64,000 nt of DNA from Lophius americanus (Eukaryota; Chordata; Actinopteri; Lophiiformes; Lophiidae), in contig JBBDHG010000009.1 in the NCBI GenBank assembly GCA_037951165.1, positions 12,798,501 through 12,862,500 on the forward strand, given 5' to 3'. A program made the translations under genes and the position numbers. Every line of letters starts with the position of its first letter. The first letter of the stretch is position 1. The notes under the pieces were generated by a model that searched no databases, was not told the origin of the DNA, and worked only from the letters and a program-made list of their open reading frames with translations. Shown here piece by piece: positions 13,031 to 35,600 of this stretch.

Positions 13031-14183
13031 GATGTGATCAAACTAGTTTAAAGAGGTCGGTTGCTAAGGTGTACGAGTGATGTTAGAACCTTTTGTGTCG
13101 GGGAGAGACATTAGGTGTGATGGTTAACAGTTAACAGTTAGGCCTGGTTAGAGGGGAGAGGCTGATGTAACACTTTGACATAGCGAGTGCACCGACATTG
13201 CTTTAATTTGATGTTTTTTTTTATCATATAAAGGGAAATTCATAATATTCTACCACTAATTGATATAGCTTAATGTTGCAATAGTATTGCCGTGTCCTCT
13301 GATTGGTTGGCTGCATGTTTGGATGGAGAAAACCTTTAAATCGTGAGAAAATATCCCGTGGTGATCTTTCCTCGATTTAGATCAGATAACGGGGTTCGTC
13401 TGGAGCTGCAGTGCACTGTGGGGTTGGTGAGACGGAGATGCTGGAGATGTGGAGGAGGGCCGTGAGATAGAGATCTCAGGGGGGGGGGAGAGAGAGGGGT
13501 ATGACGGATGGGGAGGGATGTAGCGTCAGTGGCTGCAGTGATAGTGCTGAGAGCAGTGGGACTAGCTGGGAGTTCTGCGTCTCAGACGTGTGTGTGTTCT
13601 GGCTGTTCTGTTGCGTTGCCCTGTGGTCTGGGCCAACGATGGATGAGGCCTGTCCTCACTGTGCTTTTGTCCTCTATGGCGGGTGAATCACGGGCCTGTC
13701 AACAGCACAACACCGTAGCCAAACCCCACCGTCACTGTCACTGCTCCTTCCAGCGCAGTAGGCATATTATGATTCCGTGTGACCGCAGATGATTTACTCC
13801 CGAGGTTTTTGGGGTTGTGGAATTTAAGAGGCTTTCTGAAGTCAAGTTTTCCAACAGCGTGTATGTGTCCTCGTGTGGCCAAATGAGCCTTAGTCAAAGC
13901 ACAAGGCTAATTTTAGTGCTTCTGTGATTTCTTAGGGTTTGTTGGTAGCTGTTTTTTTCCTCAAATGTAAGTTTGGTTTCGGTACAAATTGACACCATGT
14001 TTACATTAGCTGCTTGTGAGGGATCTTAAAATGGCCTCTTTCTTTTCACACACACAAATTCTGTTTGCGCTCTGTTGAAATGAGGATTCAAAAGCTACCG
14101 GATGAGATGTTTTTAGACACACAGTGCTCTTTCATCCACCATCATGGATCAAGGATGTGCATGTCGTACTGTGAATTGTGACA

Positions 14184-14200
14184 AAAAAAAATGCTATATG

Positions 14201-14248
<48 letters not shown>

Positions 14249-14304
14249 CATATAGCATTTTTTTTATAGCATATAGCATATAGGCTAATGGAATTAGCCT
14301 ATAT
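14184..14304. repeat. Perfect (TA)n palindrome plus second stem-loop, 43 nt upstream of rora exon
   Basis: 14184-14265 is a perfect palindrome: A8, TGCTATATGCTATATA, (TA)n, then TATATAGCATATAGCA, T8, arms about 41 bp. 14278-14304 forms a second stem (ATATAGGCTAAT / ATTAGCCTATAT, loop GGA). The splice acceptor with its pyrimidine tract follows at 14347. Confidence 0.9.
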
Positions 14305-14347
14305 ATATATACTTTTTAAAAATATGTTTTTCTTTTCTTCTCTGCAG

Positions 14348-24852
<10,505 letters not shown>

Positions 24853-27800
24853 CAGCCCTGCCTGGCTGCCAGTGTGCCCACCGTAGGGGAATGTGGAGGA
24901 GGAATCCGAGACACTTTATTGGTGCCCTGCACAACCAGAGTGGACAGAAGGCACACTGTTCAACTTCCTCTTTTACATCGGATTGGTGGGCTTAGGGAGT
25001 TGATTCTCAAAGTTTACTTTATTGAATTTAGTTCTCTTTGGAAGACTTGTGGGTCCCAAACTCCCATGACAAATGGAGAGGAGATTGGGACAAATTATTT
25101 CTGTTTTGTTGAACTTGACCCTCTTTTGCGCATCTCTAACATGGAACTCACTATTTTCCATCCATGTATTCACACCAGTATTTGTTGGGCCACTATTAGT
25201 ATGATCCACCTGTGTAACTGACTTATAATCCTACAAATGAAAATGCCAGAAGACGCCTTCAGTTAGAAGATAAATCCAACTCAGTATTATTTTCCAGGTT
25301 ACACCTGAAGACAGTTTAAGTATTTACAAATTAATCATTTAAAGAGTGTTTGACACCATAACCCAATCGTGAAATAAATTGCTGATAAATGCGCACATTT
25401 TGGTCAAGTTCAGCAGTTTCTTTCTTGTGTTCAGTCGTACCTTTTGGATGCAGTTCCTGGAATGAAAACTCACAGCGACTATGAGGGAGGGTCTGCCAAC
25501 ATACTGATGTAATAGGCACCTCTCTATGGACAATCGTTTAAAAAAAGAAAAAAATGAAACAGAATTCTGGTAATTCTAATGAAAACACAATGATTTTAGC
25601 TGTCAAAGACTCCATCCGCCATTGTTGCATAGTGAAATCATGTAAGGCCATCTGCTATTAATCCTTCTCTGGACAGGTGCCCTGGAGAAGCACGGGGCAA
25701 CACACAACGAAAAGGGTCCATTCCACCTGTTTTATAATGTACTACAGGGTATATGATCATAAGTACTTACTATACAGAAAAAAAGTAATGTTTATAGAAT
25801 CTATTTTAAATAACATGTATGATACTAGTAGTTAGACCATTCTTAATTGTTGAATTGATAAGGCACTTTTATTTACACCTTCCTTTAATTTAAGACTTGT
25901 ATATTTACCTATTGATGTGTTGCATGTGCACAAGAAATACAAGTTGAACCATGGTCACAGAGGCTTGTCTTGGGAATTGTAGATGATGCTAGACTGGAAG
26001 TGTAGGGGCTGCCAGGTAGGATTGCTGGCATGGCTGCTGGTTGGTGAAAAAAAAAAGAGAGGCATGGATGAGAAGGCAGGTCAGAGAAGCTGATAGAGCT
26101 TTTCTGAAATTTTAGGAGGTATCTGGTACCTCATGAAATTTTTACCAACAAGTAGCAAACAAAATGTATTAATGGTACAGTCATGTGGTTTTCCCGATCT
26201 TGTCCTAATATTTGGTACTAATTCTACCATAAAAAGCCTCATATAATGCAAAGACGGGCACAATATAATGTTGGAATTACACAATGTCATATCTTATAAA
26301 AGACTTGGTCCTGAGGTCGGACTGGAAAGACTGAGCAGAGACTGTGATCAAAGTGCTTCATCTAGTGGCAGGTAAAGATACTGCAAGCAGGTTCACAGTC
26401 AGAGGAGAGATAAGGTCCGACCTAGAAGCACAATCCCGAACCTCAGTCCAAACGTTTTGAGCTTTTTTGTTGTTGTTGTTTTAGAGTGTCTTTACCTGCC
26501 TTCTCACCGCACCCTCGGCCCAGAGACGCCGCCACAGAAGGAAACAGTGAAGGAGAAGTGAATATTCAAAGCCTTGTCTGGTAGTAAAGCTTCTATTTTT
26601 GTAACACGTTTCGGTTAATAAACTCATGAAAGAGAGCGAGGGAGAGAAAAAGATGTCAGGTAGCACTAAACTATATTCCTGCAATAATTAGACTAGCTGT
26701 TGTTTGTATGATTAAGGGAGAAACATAAAAATGGTAGGACAAGCGCCATTTTCAGAATGCTTTGTTGTTGTGTTTTTGTTTTGTTGAGTGTGTCTTTCTT
26801 GTCATTGTGTTAAGTGGTAGAAGAAGAAAAGAAAAAAAACCCTGGATGTGCCAAACAGTAGTCGTTGCTTTCCAGTCTACTTGTCTGTATTGTAGAATGG
26901 ATTCCTAAGACATTCCAGCAATCTTAGTAGCGGCTTCTAGAAATATCATAAAGACAAAAAAAAAAAAGTAGGGAAAAAAATGATCTCTTTTTAGCATCCC
27001 AACAAAGCATGTTAATACATCTGTCACCCACCGTAACATAGAATCCATTGTTTGTCTTTCTTTTTCTTTTTTCTGTTTGCACACTATCATTCCTCTGCAG
27101 TGCAATTTGTATAAGGCATAACTGCCTTGTGCTGTCACCCCTCAGGGAAGAATTTGTTTTGCGCTTTCTGTTTTTGAGAGGACATTTGTTTGTGCTTGTG
27201 AATGTTTGTGTCAGGGATGCACCGTGAGAAGTGGCTGAGATTAGCATTTTGAATATTCATCAGTTTTACATTATTGATGTCATTAATGGGCCTCCTGCCA
27301 CTCAAAGACCCTCCCCCCCACCCCCCACCCCACAGTCCAGTTCAAGAAAATCTCAACAAACCCCATCACGGTTGTATATCAACAGTTTTATCCATATACA
27401 GCATATTCCTGTATCACGAAAAAGAGAAAAATCTGTTTTGGTTTCAAATGGTGTCATCAGGGTCTTTACAAAAATGCTAACCCTCTTTGTTAGAAAAACC
27501 AAATATTATTATGCAATACTAAATAGGTTGTGTTTGGTTTGTAGTAGATACGCTGTAATACCTAAGTAATAATCTCTGTTTTGATCCAATGCTATTTGGA
27601 TATGCACAAGCCCCGTAACGACTAGAGAACCTCACTCTCCCAGCAACAGAAAAACCCAGTTTGAAACAACTGCTAGACAATCCTGGTGGAGAGGCCCTGA
27701 GGCCCGCTAAGAGCAGCAAGGAGGATGTGGTGTGAATGCTCAGGGAGGTAACAGGTCGACCGAAGAAGCAGCTGGCTTTCCTCTGAACAGCTGCGGAGCA

Positions 27801-28607
27801 TTCGATTTGCTCGTTTGTAAATTTATGAGGTTTTTAAAATCTCACATGACGAGAGGAGGTGGCACTGAACACGCAGTGTAGAACGTAGGTGGTGAGAAAA
27901 TGACAAAGAGATGGAGATTTGGCTGATTTCCTGTTATTCGCATGCAAAAAAAAAAAGATTTCTTGGGAAATTGATTTTCTTACGCTGTTTTAATATTGCT
28001 TCATGGTCGCATCAAGCAATTTTCTCAAAAAAAAATATGACGAGAGACCACCAGAGCGACATTTCTCTCTCGGGGAGTGAAAATATGTTTTTCAAGTTTA
28101 AATGGTTGAGTGGCATGTAATGTGTTCTACAACATAAACCAAGCAATATGCCTTGTGTTATAATTACGGGTCTCTGCAGTGCAGTCATCAACCTCTTGAA
28201 TTAACTTTATTGTTCATCTGACAGAATAAAAATAACAAAGCCCCAACACTCTTGTTTCCACTTTCCTATGTACCGGTAAGACTGGCAGGATGTCAGAAAA
28301 TGGTCATCAAACACATGGATTCTTGTGTCTAACTGTAGACTGCGCCTTCTCACAGGCCGTTCAAATGATGTCCTTCTGTATATTCTCACTATGAGATATC
28401 CCGATTTTAAGAAAAGGGATGGATGCTAAGTGTGCCATTCAATCAGTGTACAGTATTAAGTAAAATGTGCTATTCCTTCTGTCTATGCTCTGTTGTCTAT
28501 TTGTTAAAAAAAAAAAAGCAATATTCTGTGTGTGTATGTGTTTGTGTGTGTGTGTATGTGTGTATGTGAGTGAGTGTGTGAGTGTGTTTGTTCTCACAGT
28601 ATGTGAA

Positions 28608-28617
28608 TAAAATAAAA
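28608..28617 (+). terminator. rora: Candidate proximal poly(A) signal, rora
   Basis: Overlapping AATAAAATAAAA run about 3.75 kb after the stop. A possible alternative cleavage site; the following 60 bases are not strongly GT-rich, so it is weaker than the one at 31180. Confidence 0.3.
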
Positions 28618-31179
28618 CCCCCAGACAAGGCTTTAATAATTACAGGGGAACAGGGTTACATGGATGAAGTGGTCTTGATTTTATTTTGGATTTTCCTTTT
28701 TCTTTCTTTTTTTTTTATTAAAGAAAAGGTCTCGGAAATGCCGACCTTGATCCATCCATAATAGGTGTAGGATTTAAAAGCATGACATAACCCCCTCATC
28801 AATTCTTAGGTCTGCAGGATGCTTTGAGGCAGCATCGGCCGGCCTCACAGTGCAAACACACTTAGCCTGAATTGTGAAAAAGCGTCTCCTGGACCGTGAA
28901 TTGTGAAGATCAGAGTTATGTCATGCTTTGAAATCGTGCCGGAGTGTCTAACCATAGTAATGAGTATGTCATCACATTTTAAAAGAACTCATTCTCCAAA
29001 ACACAGCTGATAAGGATTTATGATTAGAAATATGTTTAAGTATATAGTTTTTAAAAAATGCAACTTTTAGCCATAATCGAATGTCAAGCAATAATATATG
29101 TCGGTGTATTATTTTGGATCCTTTTTGCATACTAGTCTTTGAACATCTGCATGTAAATACATTTCTTATTTATCTTTTTTTTTCTTTTTTTTTTGTTTTG
29201 TGTGTATTGATCTTGGTGGATGTTTTTAAGTTTCATCTGTATATTTGACCGGTTCTGTTCCCAGGTGGAGAACTAAGAACTTGACATGGCCTGTATGCTG
29301 TATATCTTCTTTTCTCTCCCTCTCTCTCATTCTCAGCCATTTTTGCCATCCTATTTAATGTTATCATTGATCACATGTATAAAGGTAGCTTTGTAATTTC
29401 TGTCTGTATAGGTAAGAGGAAAATACTGCTACTACGGCCTACCCAGTGAAAATATTTATCTGTTTATCATTGACACCATATTGTACAATGACTCTGTTTC
29501 TAGTTTGATTCCCTCTTTAAGGATTAGTTTGATAGCGATAGGGTGTGCTGACGTTTATTTTGTGTTGCCCTAATGTGTGGTGCTAGGTAAGTTAATTTTG
29601 TGAACAAAGAATTGATTCCTAAGCCTGGCCGCCCTAGTCACCTCATTTCAGTGCATATTAATGTATTATTGATATTAGGACTCAATAAGTAATAATGATA
29701 ATGATAGTGGTAAAATTACCCAGCCTGCACCTGTATCAGTGTGCTTGTCCTGGGTTAAGGCACTTATTTCCTTCTGACTTATAGCCAAGCTAGTATCTGC
29801 TAATTAACAAGATATTTAAGGTTGCTTTTCTGGTTAGTGGAAAAATGATAATAATCAAACTCAAACAGCAGTATTGTGTTTGCTTCTTTGTCTGATTGTA
29901 AAAACCACTCATTGAGGCTAAAATAGTTTTGTCAGGTTTTATGAAACTTAATATTTACCTCTCTTGCGTCTGAATAGCTCTTCACCCGATGCGGGGAAGT
30001 GGTGCCCGGACTTTATTAAACAGAGCCTCGGTGTGCTTTTGTTATTGCCCATTTTAGACTATCCTGAAAGTGGTTTCTTCAGAAAAGTGGCACAAAACCT
30101 TTTGCACCACATTAAGTGTTACAAATGTACATGAAAGAATTGCCATGAGGACAAAGTTGACCTTTTACTCTCCACTCTGTAGCAAATATCAGTGAGAATA
30201 TGCTTGCAATAATATACAACGTATCACACTGAGTGCCTCTCGGTGTAAGAAGATACATACATGGTTTTGATTGTCTTTTTTGTGATTTTACCGGATGTGT
30301 ACTGAAGTGACAATGTATTTTGTACATGAGGATGAATTCTCTCTCTCACATGCTTCAACTGTTTTCAAGTGGGTCGATGGCGCTGCGTTTAAATGTTTCA
30401 TTATTTCGATGGTCTTTGGAGAGTGTACATGTACATGTCGCCCCACACCTTATTTTAGAAACACAATTGGGAAAGTTTGTTCTCCGTTGTTCTTGATGGT
30501 CAAATAAATACTCACAGACATTATAACACAACCCTCAACATTTTTCTCACGATTTGTTAAAGAAAAACAAAAAACAGGCAATCCACATTTCTTCACATTC
30601 AGTTTCTTTTATATCGACCTTTTCATTTCACAGGAAAACGGAAAATTTACTGATGCATTGTACATTAAGTATGTGTTTGTGGAAGAGGCACACAACACGT
30701 CTTTCATTGCTGTATTTAGTGTTCAGTTGATCGGGGTAACTTGACATGGAGGGTGGGTGGAGCACGGGTGGAATCCATTTTTCCTTGCAAAAGCAGTTTC
30801 AATGATGGAAAAGTGGAAACTAGTATGTGGTTGTCACAAATTTCTAAGTCACACATTTGCTACTGATGTTAAAATGGGGACAGATGATCATGTACCTTTT
30901 TATCCAACTCTTTTGAACTCTCTTTAGCAGGTAGTCTATTCACAAAAGTAGTTTTGCTCCTTCTTGTCTGATTCTTAAATATGAAAATAAGTATTTTGAT
31001 TCATTTTGTAAATACAGCTGTAAAGAAAAATAAGAAATTTAATGTTGTCTTTTAAATACTTTTCATTCTAATATGAATGTTGTTATATTGTACTTAGAAA
31101 CTGTACCTTTAATATTACCTTTATTAAAAGTGCATTGGACACATCGATTTTAGATGTGCTTTATGTGCTGTTATCCCAT

Positions 31180-31185
31180 AATAAA
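31180..31185 (+). terminator. rora: Poly(A) signal, distal rora
   Basis: AATAAA followed by a GT-rich stretch (ttgtaatgggtttcattttg) in the following 45 bases, a typical cleavage context. Confidence 0.55.
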
Positions 31186-31236
31186 ATTTACCGCTTGTAA
31201 TGGGTTTCATTTTGTGACTCTGTTGTCTGCTCTCTG

Positions 31237-31238
<2 letters not shown>

Positions 31239-31290
<52 letters not shown>

Positions 31291-31314
31291 TCTCAATCTC
31301 TCTCTCTCTCTAAA

Positions 31315-31369
<55 letters not shown>

Positions 31370-31380
31370 TTGTCTCTCTA
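31239..31380. repeat. 140-bp (CT)n polypyrimidine tract
   Basis: Nearly pure TC dinucleotides on the + strand with a few A and T interruptions, starting about 35 bp after the presumed rora cleavage site. Confidence 0.95.
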
Positions 31381-32430
31381 GGTCATGCTCTTTTTAACAA
31401 AATTAATCGAATTGCTTATTTTTATTCACTATATTTTTTCAAGCATAACTTTTCCAATTAACTTCTCAATTTTTAATAAGAGGCAGCCTCACTTCCCTGG
31501 AAGCTATTCTCCAAATTCTATGAAGAAAAATTATAAATCAATTGGTTAAATACTTGCATCAGAATCTATGCAACATACACAGAGAGTAAGACATTTGACA
31601 TAAGGCATATTATAACAATGTAAGTACACAACCTCAGATAAACCATTATGCAGAGAACATCATTGTGGTTGTCATGGAATATCAAACATGTATATCAAAT
31701 ATACAAAGAGAGAATGTGCATGGGACACGATTGATTAACCAAAGCCCCAGTCAGTCTAGCAATTTATAAAACCCTCTTTCCTATAAAATGGTTATCATCA
31801 AAATATTTGGCAACTTGTTCTATTCGCCAGGTCACTTTGAAAAATAGATTTTTAATCTTAATGAGGATTTTGCCCTACTGATATAATAAAAACTGTGAAA
31901 ACATGATTGCATCTAAACATCTCGTTTAAAATCAAAATAAAATGTTTATCAAGTCATGACACAATCTTGGAAAATCAAAACAGACTGTAGTTTCTAAACG
32001 TTCCCTTATTTTAATGAATGTCTCAATGTCCCTGGAGGGACTATTAATGTTTCATCTCATGTAACAATGCATTAGCTTAAATGTGGTGAAGAGTTTTGAA
32101 CTACAGTGTGATAAATGTATGGATTAATTAGTAGTCATTTTAAATTATTTTCCAGATGTAAACAGTCAAGTGCCGTTTCAGCACCTGGCATAATGGGTAA
32201 TGAGGGCTGCAGCTACAGAATTGAATTACATTTTCATTATTTTATAACCCCGCAGTTAAGGGCTTAGTCAAATGTGTTTATGGATACCATCAAGGTCGTC
32301 TAATGCAATATCCAAAAAGATACACTATGTGGCTGCATATAAAGATTTACTTTAATTTTACGGACTCAAATGACCCAACAGATGGTATTTGGGATCGATT
32401 TTAATTCGTCCTGAAATATTACGGACCCAC
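31381..32430. other. rora-ice2 intergenic spacer
   Basis: About 1 kb, A/T-rich, with no supported ORF and no recognised repeat. It may hold distal ice2 promoter elements. Confidence 0.5.
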
Positions 32431-32470
32431 AGTGCTGTTGACGTCAGTTTCCAGAGGGGGGCGGCAGTGA
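32431..32470 (+). promoter_or_regulatory. ice2: ice2 core promoter candidate with CRE and GC box
   Basis: A perfect cAMP-response element TGACGTCA at 32439-32446 is followed by GGGGCGG near 32457. It lies 150 bp upstream of the ice2 start codon in otherwise A/T-rich DNA. CRE plus GC box without TATA is common in housekeeping promoters. The start site itself is not visible. Confidence 0.5.
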
Positions 32471-32528
32471 GGTAAAGCGTTCAATAATACTCACATAATA
32501 TCAGCAGAAGAAGATAACCTGTTAAACG

Positions 32529-32597
32529 ATGCTAGCCACTAATGTTATCAACATTTCTCATTTCAATGCCATTATTCCTGCGGACCAGTCGATATAA
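32529..32597 (+). CDS. Upstream ORF in ice2 leader, 22 codons
   Basis: ATG at 32529 (A at -3) opens 22 codons and ends in TAA at 32595-32597. The last A of that stop is the first base of the ice2 ATG (TAATG). It is a regulatory uORF only if transcription starts upstream of 32529, as the CRE position suggests. Confidence 0.35.
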   Translation: MLATNVINISHFNAIIPADQSI

Positions 32598-32610
32598 TGG
32601 ACATTGTATG
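32597..32610 (+). CDS. ice2: ice2 coding exon 1, 14 nt
   Basis: Encodes MDIV plus two bases of a Trp codon completed by the first G of the exon 3.5 kb downstream. Donor tatg|gtaaga. Chosen because it is the only start giving the right phase and a sensible short N-terminus (MDIVWEDPPVPD). Confidence 0.75.
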
Positions 32611-35600
32611 GTAAGAAATATTTTCCCTGCAAAACTTTGCAGAACGACTGTTGTAGGTTTTCGTGACATTTCCTACAATGTAACTTAAAATATAATATTT
32701 TTTGTGTAGCGAATGCAAAGCAAACTAGCTATTCTTGTGGACTGATGCCTAACAAAGCTGTGCTGATCGAATGCTTGCTGTTCTTAAAAGTGATATTAAC
32801 CGGACAGCTATCACCATTTTCTATTCATATCTGTTGTTTAACTATAGTTGTAATTTTAAACACCATACCATATAGTTGTAGAGTTTGAACCACGGAAGAA
32901 CGGCACCTGGCTAATGCTAAATACCCGATAGAGGATTTTTATAACTAAAAGAGATTATTCAATCTGAAGATTTATTCTGCCGTGGTAGATAAAGTGTTTT
33001 TTTCTGAATTGAGTGTTTTAGTCCATTAGATTTTCATAGTCTGTTGACAGCGTCGCCCTCCCGTGAGTAAAAGTCAACTATTTCCCGTTTCTCGTTTTCA
33101 GCTTTGGGACATTTTCTACTTAATCAATACTGTTTTTAAGTTAGTTTATTAAGGCTTAAAAGTAGGATAGTTTTCTCAACCACTAGATAAACACTTTATT
33201 AATTATTTGTATAAAATTTGTAATCTAACTTGGTTACTACAGTTGTCAGACAAATGTAGTGAAATTGAGATGTGGCAAAGTAGAAGCATAAAGTAGCATA
33301 AAATTGAATATTGAAGTACAAGTACCCTAAATGTGTACTTGCGTACAGTACATCAATCTAAATGTACTTTGTTACTATTAAGCACTGCGTTTTTTGTGTT
33401 ATTTACAACGGTTATGAGAGGTTACATTATTTTTCCAGACTTATGAGCCTTGCTTAGCTCTAATGTAACTATGGCATTAAGATTAACTTGACCTGTCTTC
33501 ATACTCTCCACTTGGTTAGGTATGATTGTAGCTTAATATAATATATTTTAAACAGAGTTTATAGCTAAAAGCTAAATTATTCGACTCCCATTGTAGATTA
33601 GGTATATTGGCAGCATACACAATTTATCAGATGCTTGTAATAATTAAATGGCACAAGCACAATTGCTCAAAACATCAAAATGCAACCTTTTTTGGCTACT
33701 TCACCTTATTTAAACCAAAATATACCACAGAATATTTAGGCTTTATAAGGAAATTTTTCCTAATTGTAAAAACATTCACTTAGATCATCTGTTGAATAGA
33801 AATAACAATTGTATTGCAATATTGGCATCGAAATTTATCAGCCATTACAATGTTGTCACTGACAGTTGAAATCATAATAGCTGATATTTTCATCACAGTG
33901 GAACCTGTCAGTAGTTGGGATATACACTGTTGGGCAACAAGGGAACTTTTAGTCATTGAAGTTGATATATTGGATGCAGTAAAAATAGGCAAGATCTAAG
34001 TTACTTAGACAAAGGCTAAATTGTGATTGTTATACATCAGAGTCAGAGCTTCTCCGGAACAGCAGTATTATTAATACTTACCAACGTGGAATAAATAGCT
34101 GTAATAAAAAAAACTAATGGATTTGTTTCATATAACATTCTTTTTTTTTAATGCGGCTTTAGGGCTGTAGAGGTACTTTTTGAAAATAGATAATAATGCA
34201 TGCTATTTCAACTGAATCTTATCCTTCAATATAAATGCAAATCCATCCCATTAGAAAAGTATGGCGGTACAGAAAAAGACAAATGAATGCTTAAGTACAA
34301 CACATTCCCTCAAATATCATATATTTATATGTATGTATATTTTACCTATCCAGCCTGCCTACTCACAGTTTGAGATCTCCCAACCTCTAAATTGCTTCCC
34401 AGAAATCTCACAGCAAGATGTTGAGGATATCATCAGGGTGATGAAACCCTTCACCTGTGCCCTCGACCCCTTTCCTATAGCCCTAGTGAAAACTAACATC
34501 TCTTCCATCAGTCCCCTGATCACTGCTGTAATGAACCAATCCCTCCAGGCTGGCTTTGTTCCATCTGCCCTAAAAGCCGCCATAATCAGACCACTCCTCA
34601 AAAAAATCCACTCTATCCAGAGGTTTTTGCAAATTACAGGCCCATTTCCAAACTTCCATCCCTTTCCAAAGTACTGGAAAAAGGAGTTGCTGCCCACCTC
34701 AAATACAACAACCTCTTTGAAACGTTTCTGTCTGGTTTCCGCTCCGCCCACAGCACAGAAACAGCTCTGCTTTGAGTCACAAATGACCTACGGATGGCAG
34801 CAGATGCTGGTTCATCTTCCCTCCTTATTATCCTTAATTTGTCTGCTGTTTTCAACACTGTTGACCATGGAATACTCTTACACCGGCTCCATCACACCAT
34901 TTGACTCATTGACGCTGCCCTAAACCGGTTTCAAACCTACTTCACCGACAGAACAGAATACACTTCCCTTGTGGGGTCCCCCGGGAATCAGTCCTTGGTC
35001 CCATTCTCTTCATACGGTACATGCTACCCCTTGGCCATGTCATCAGTCGATATGGACCCTCATTCCATTGCCACGCTGATGCCGCGCAAATTTAAACAAA
35101 AACTGACACATGTTTAACCACAGGGTCTCCATCCTCATTATCATCTCCCCTGTCAAATCCATGTCTGGAGGAGATAAAGGTGTGGATGAAAAAACAACTT
35201 TCTCCAGTCAAACAGCTCCAAAACCAAAGCAATTTTAATTGGGACACCACATCAGACCCAGTCTTCCTCCATAGCCAGCATTACTTTCTCTGGTCACGAC
35301 ATTCCCCTCTCTTCATAAGTCAGCGGCCTCGGCTTAAGATTCCACCCTCGACTCACTTTTGAATCCAACATCATACACATCTGCAAGATCTCCTTTCTCC
35401 CATCTCAGAAATATTTCCAAACTCCGTTCTTAACTCACATTAGGTGATGCTGAAGAGCTGGTCCACGCCTTTGTCTCCTCCAGACTGGATTATTGTAAAG
35501 CACTTCTCATTGGGATCTGTGATAAAAGTCTTAAAAGACTACAGTATGTTTGAAACAGTCCTGCAAGAATACTGATGAGAGTTCGTAAACAAGAATTCAT

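Larger units (their letters stand above)
1..14347 (+). other. rora: rora intron upstream of the first zinc-finger exon
   Basis: No exon could be supported. I looked for the short isoform-4 type first exon (MMYF...AAMK in mammals) and the isoform-1 type N-terminus on the + strand and found neither. The stretch holds DNA-transposon fragments (2021-2155, 3160-3472, 5197-6402, 7962-8237), a tRNA-derived SINE (6529-6756), microsatellites (1948-2002, 10157-10205) and non-repetitive parts that may be regulatory (about 921-1100, 4325-4520, 12600-13030). Open frames here are short and unrelated to known families, apart from the unexplained antisense frame at 10902-11111. Confidence 0.7.
24853..31205 (+). 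other. rora: rora 3' untranslated region
   Basis: About 6.3 kb without a supported ORF between the rora stop and a poly(A) signal at 31180-31185. Mostly A/T-rich and almost free of transposon sequence, as expected for a constrained UTR. Human RORA also has a multi-kilobase 3'UTR. Two exact Pumilio-type TGTAAATA motifs occur at 29152-29159 and 31007-31014. An internal AATAAA near 28608 could give a shorter transcript. A TG-rich microsatellite lies at 28527-28590. Extent is inferred; no transcript evidence is available. Confidence 0.65.
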
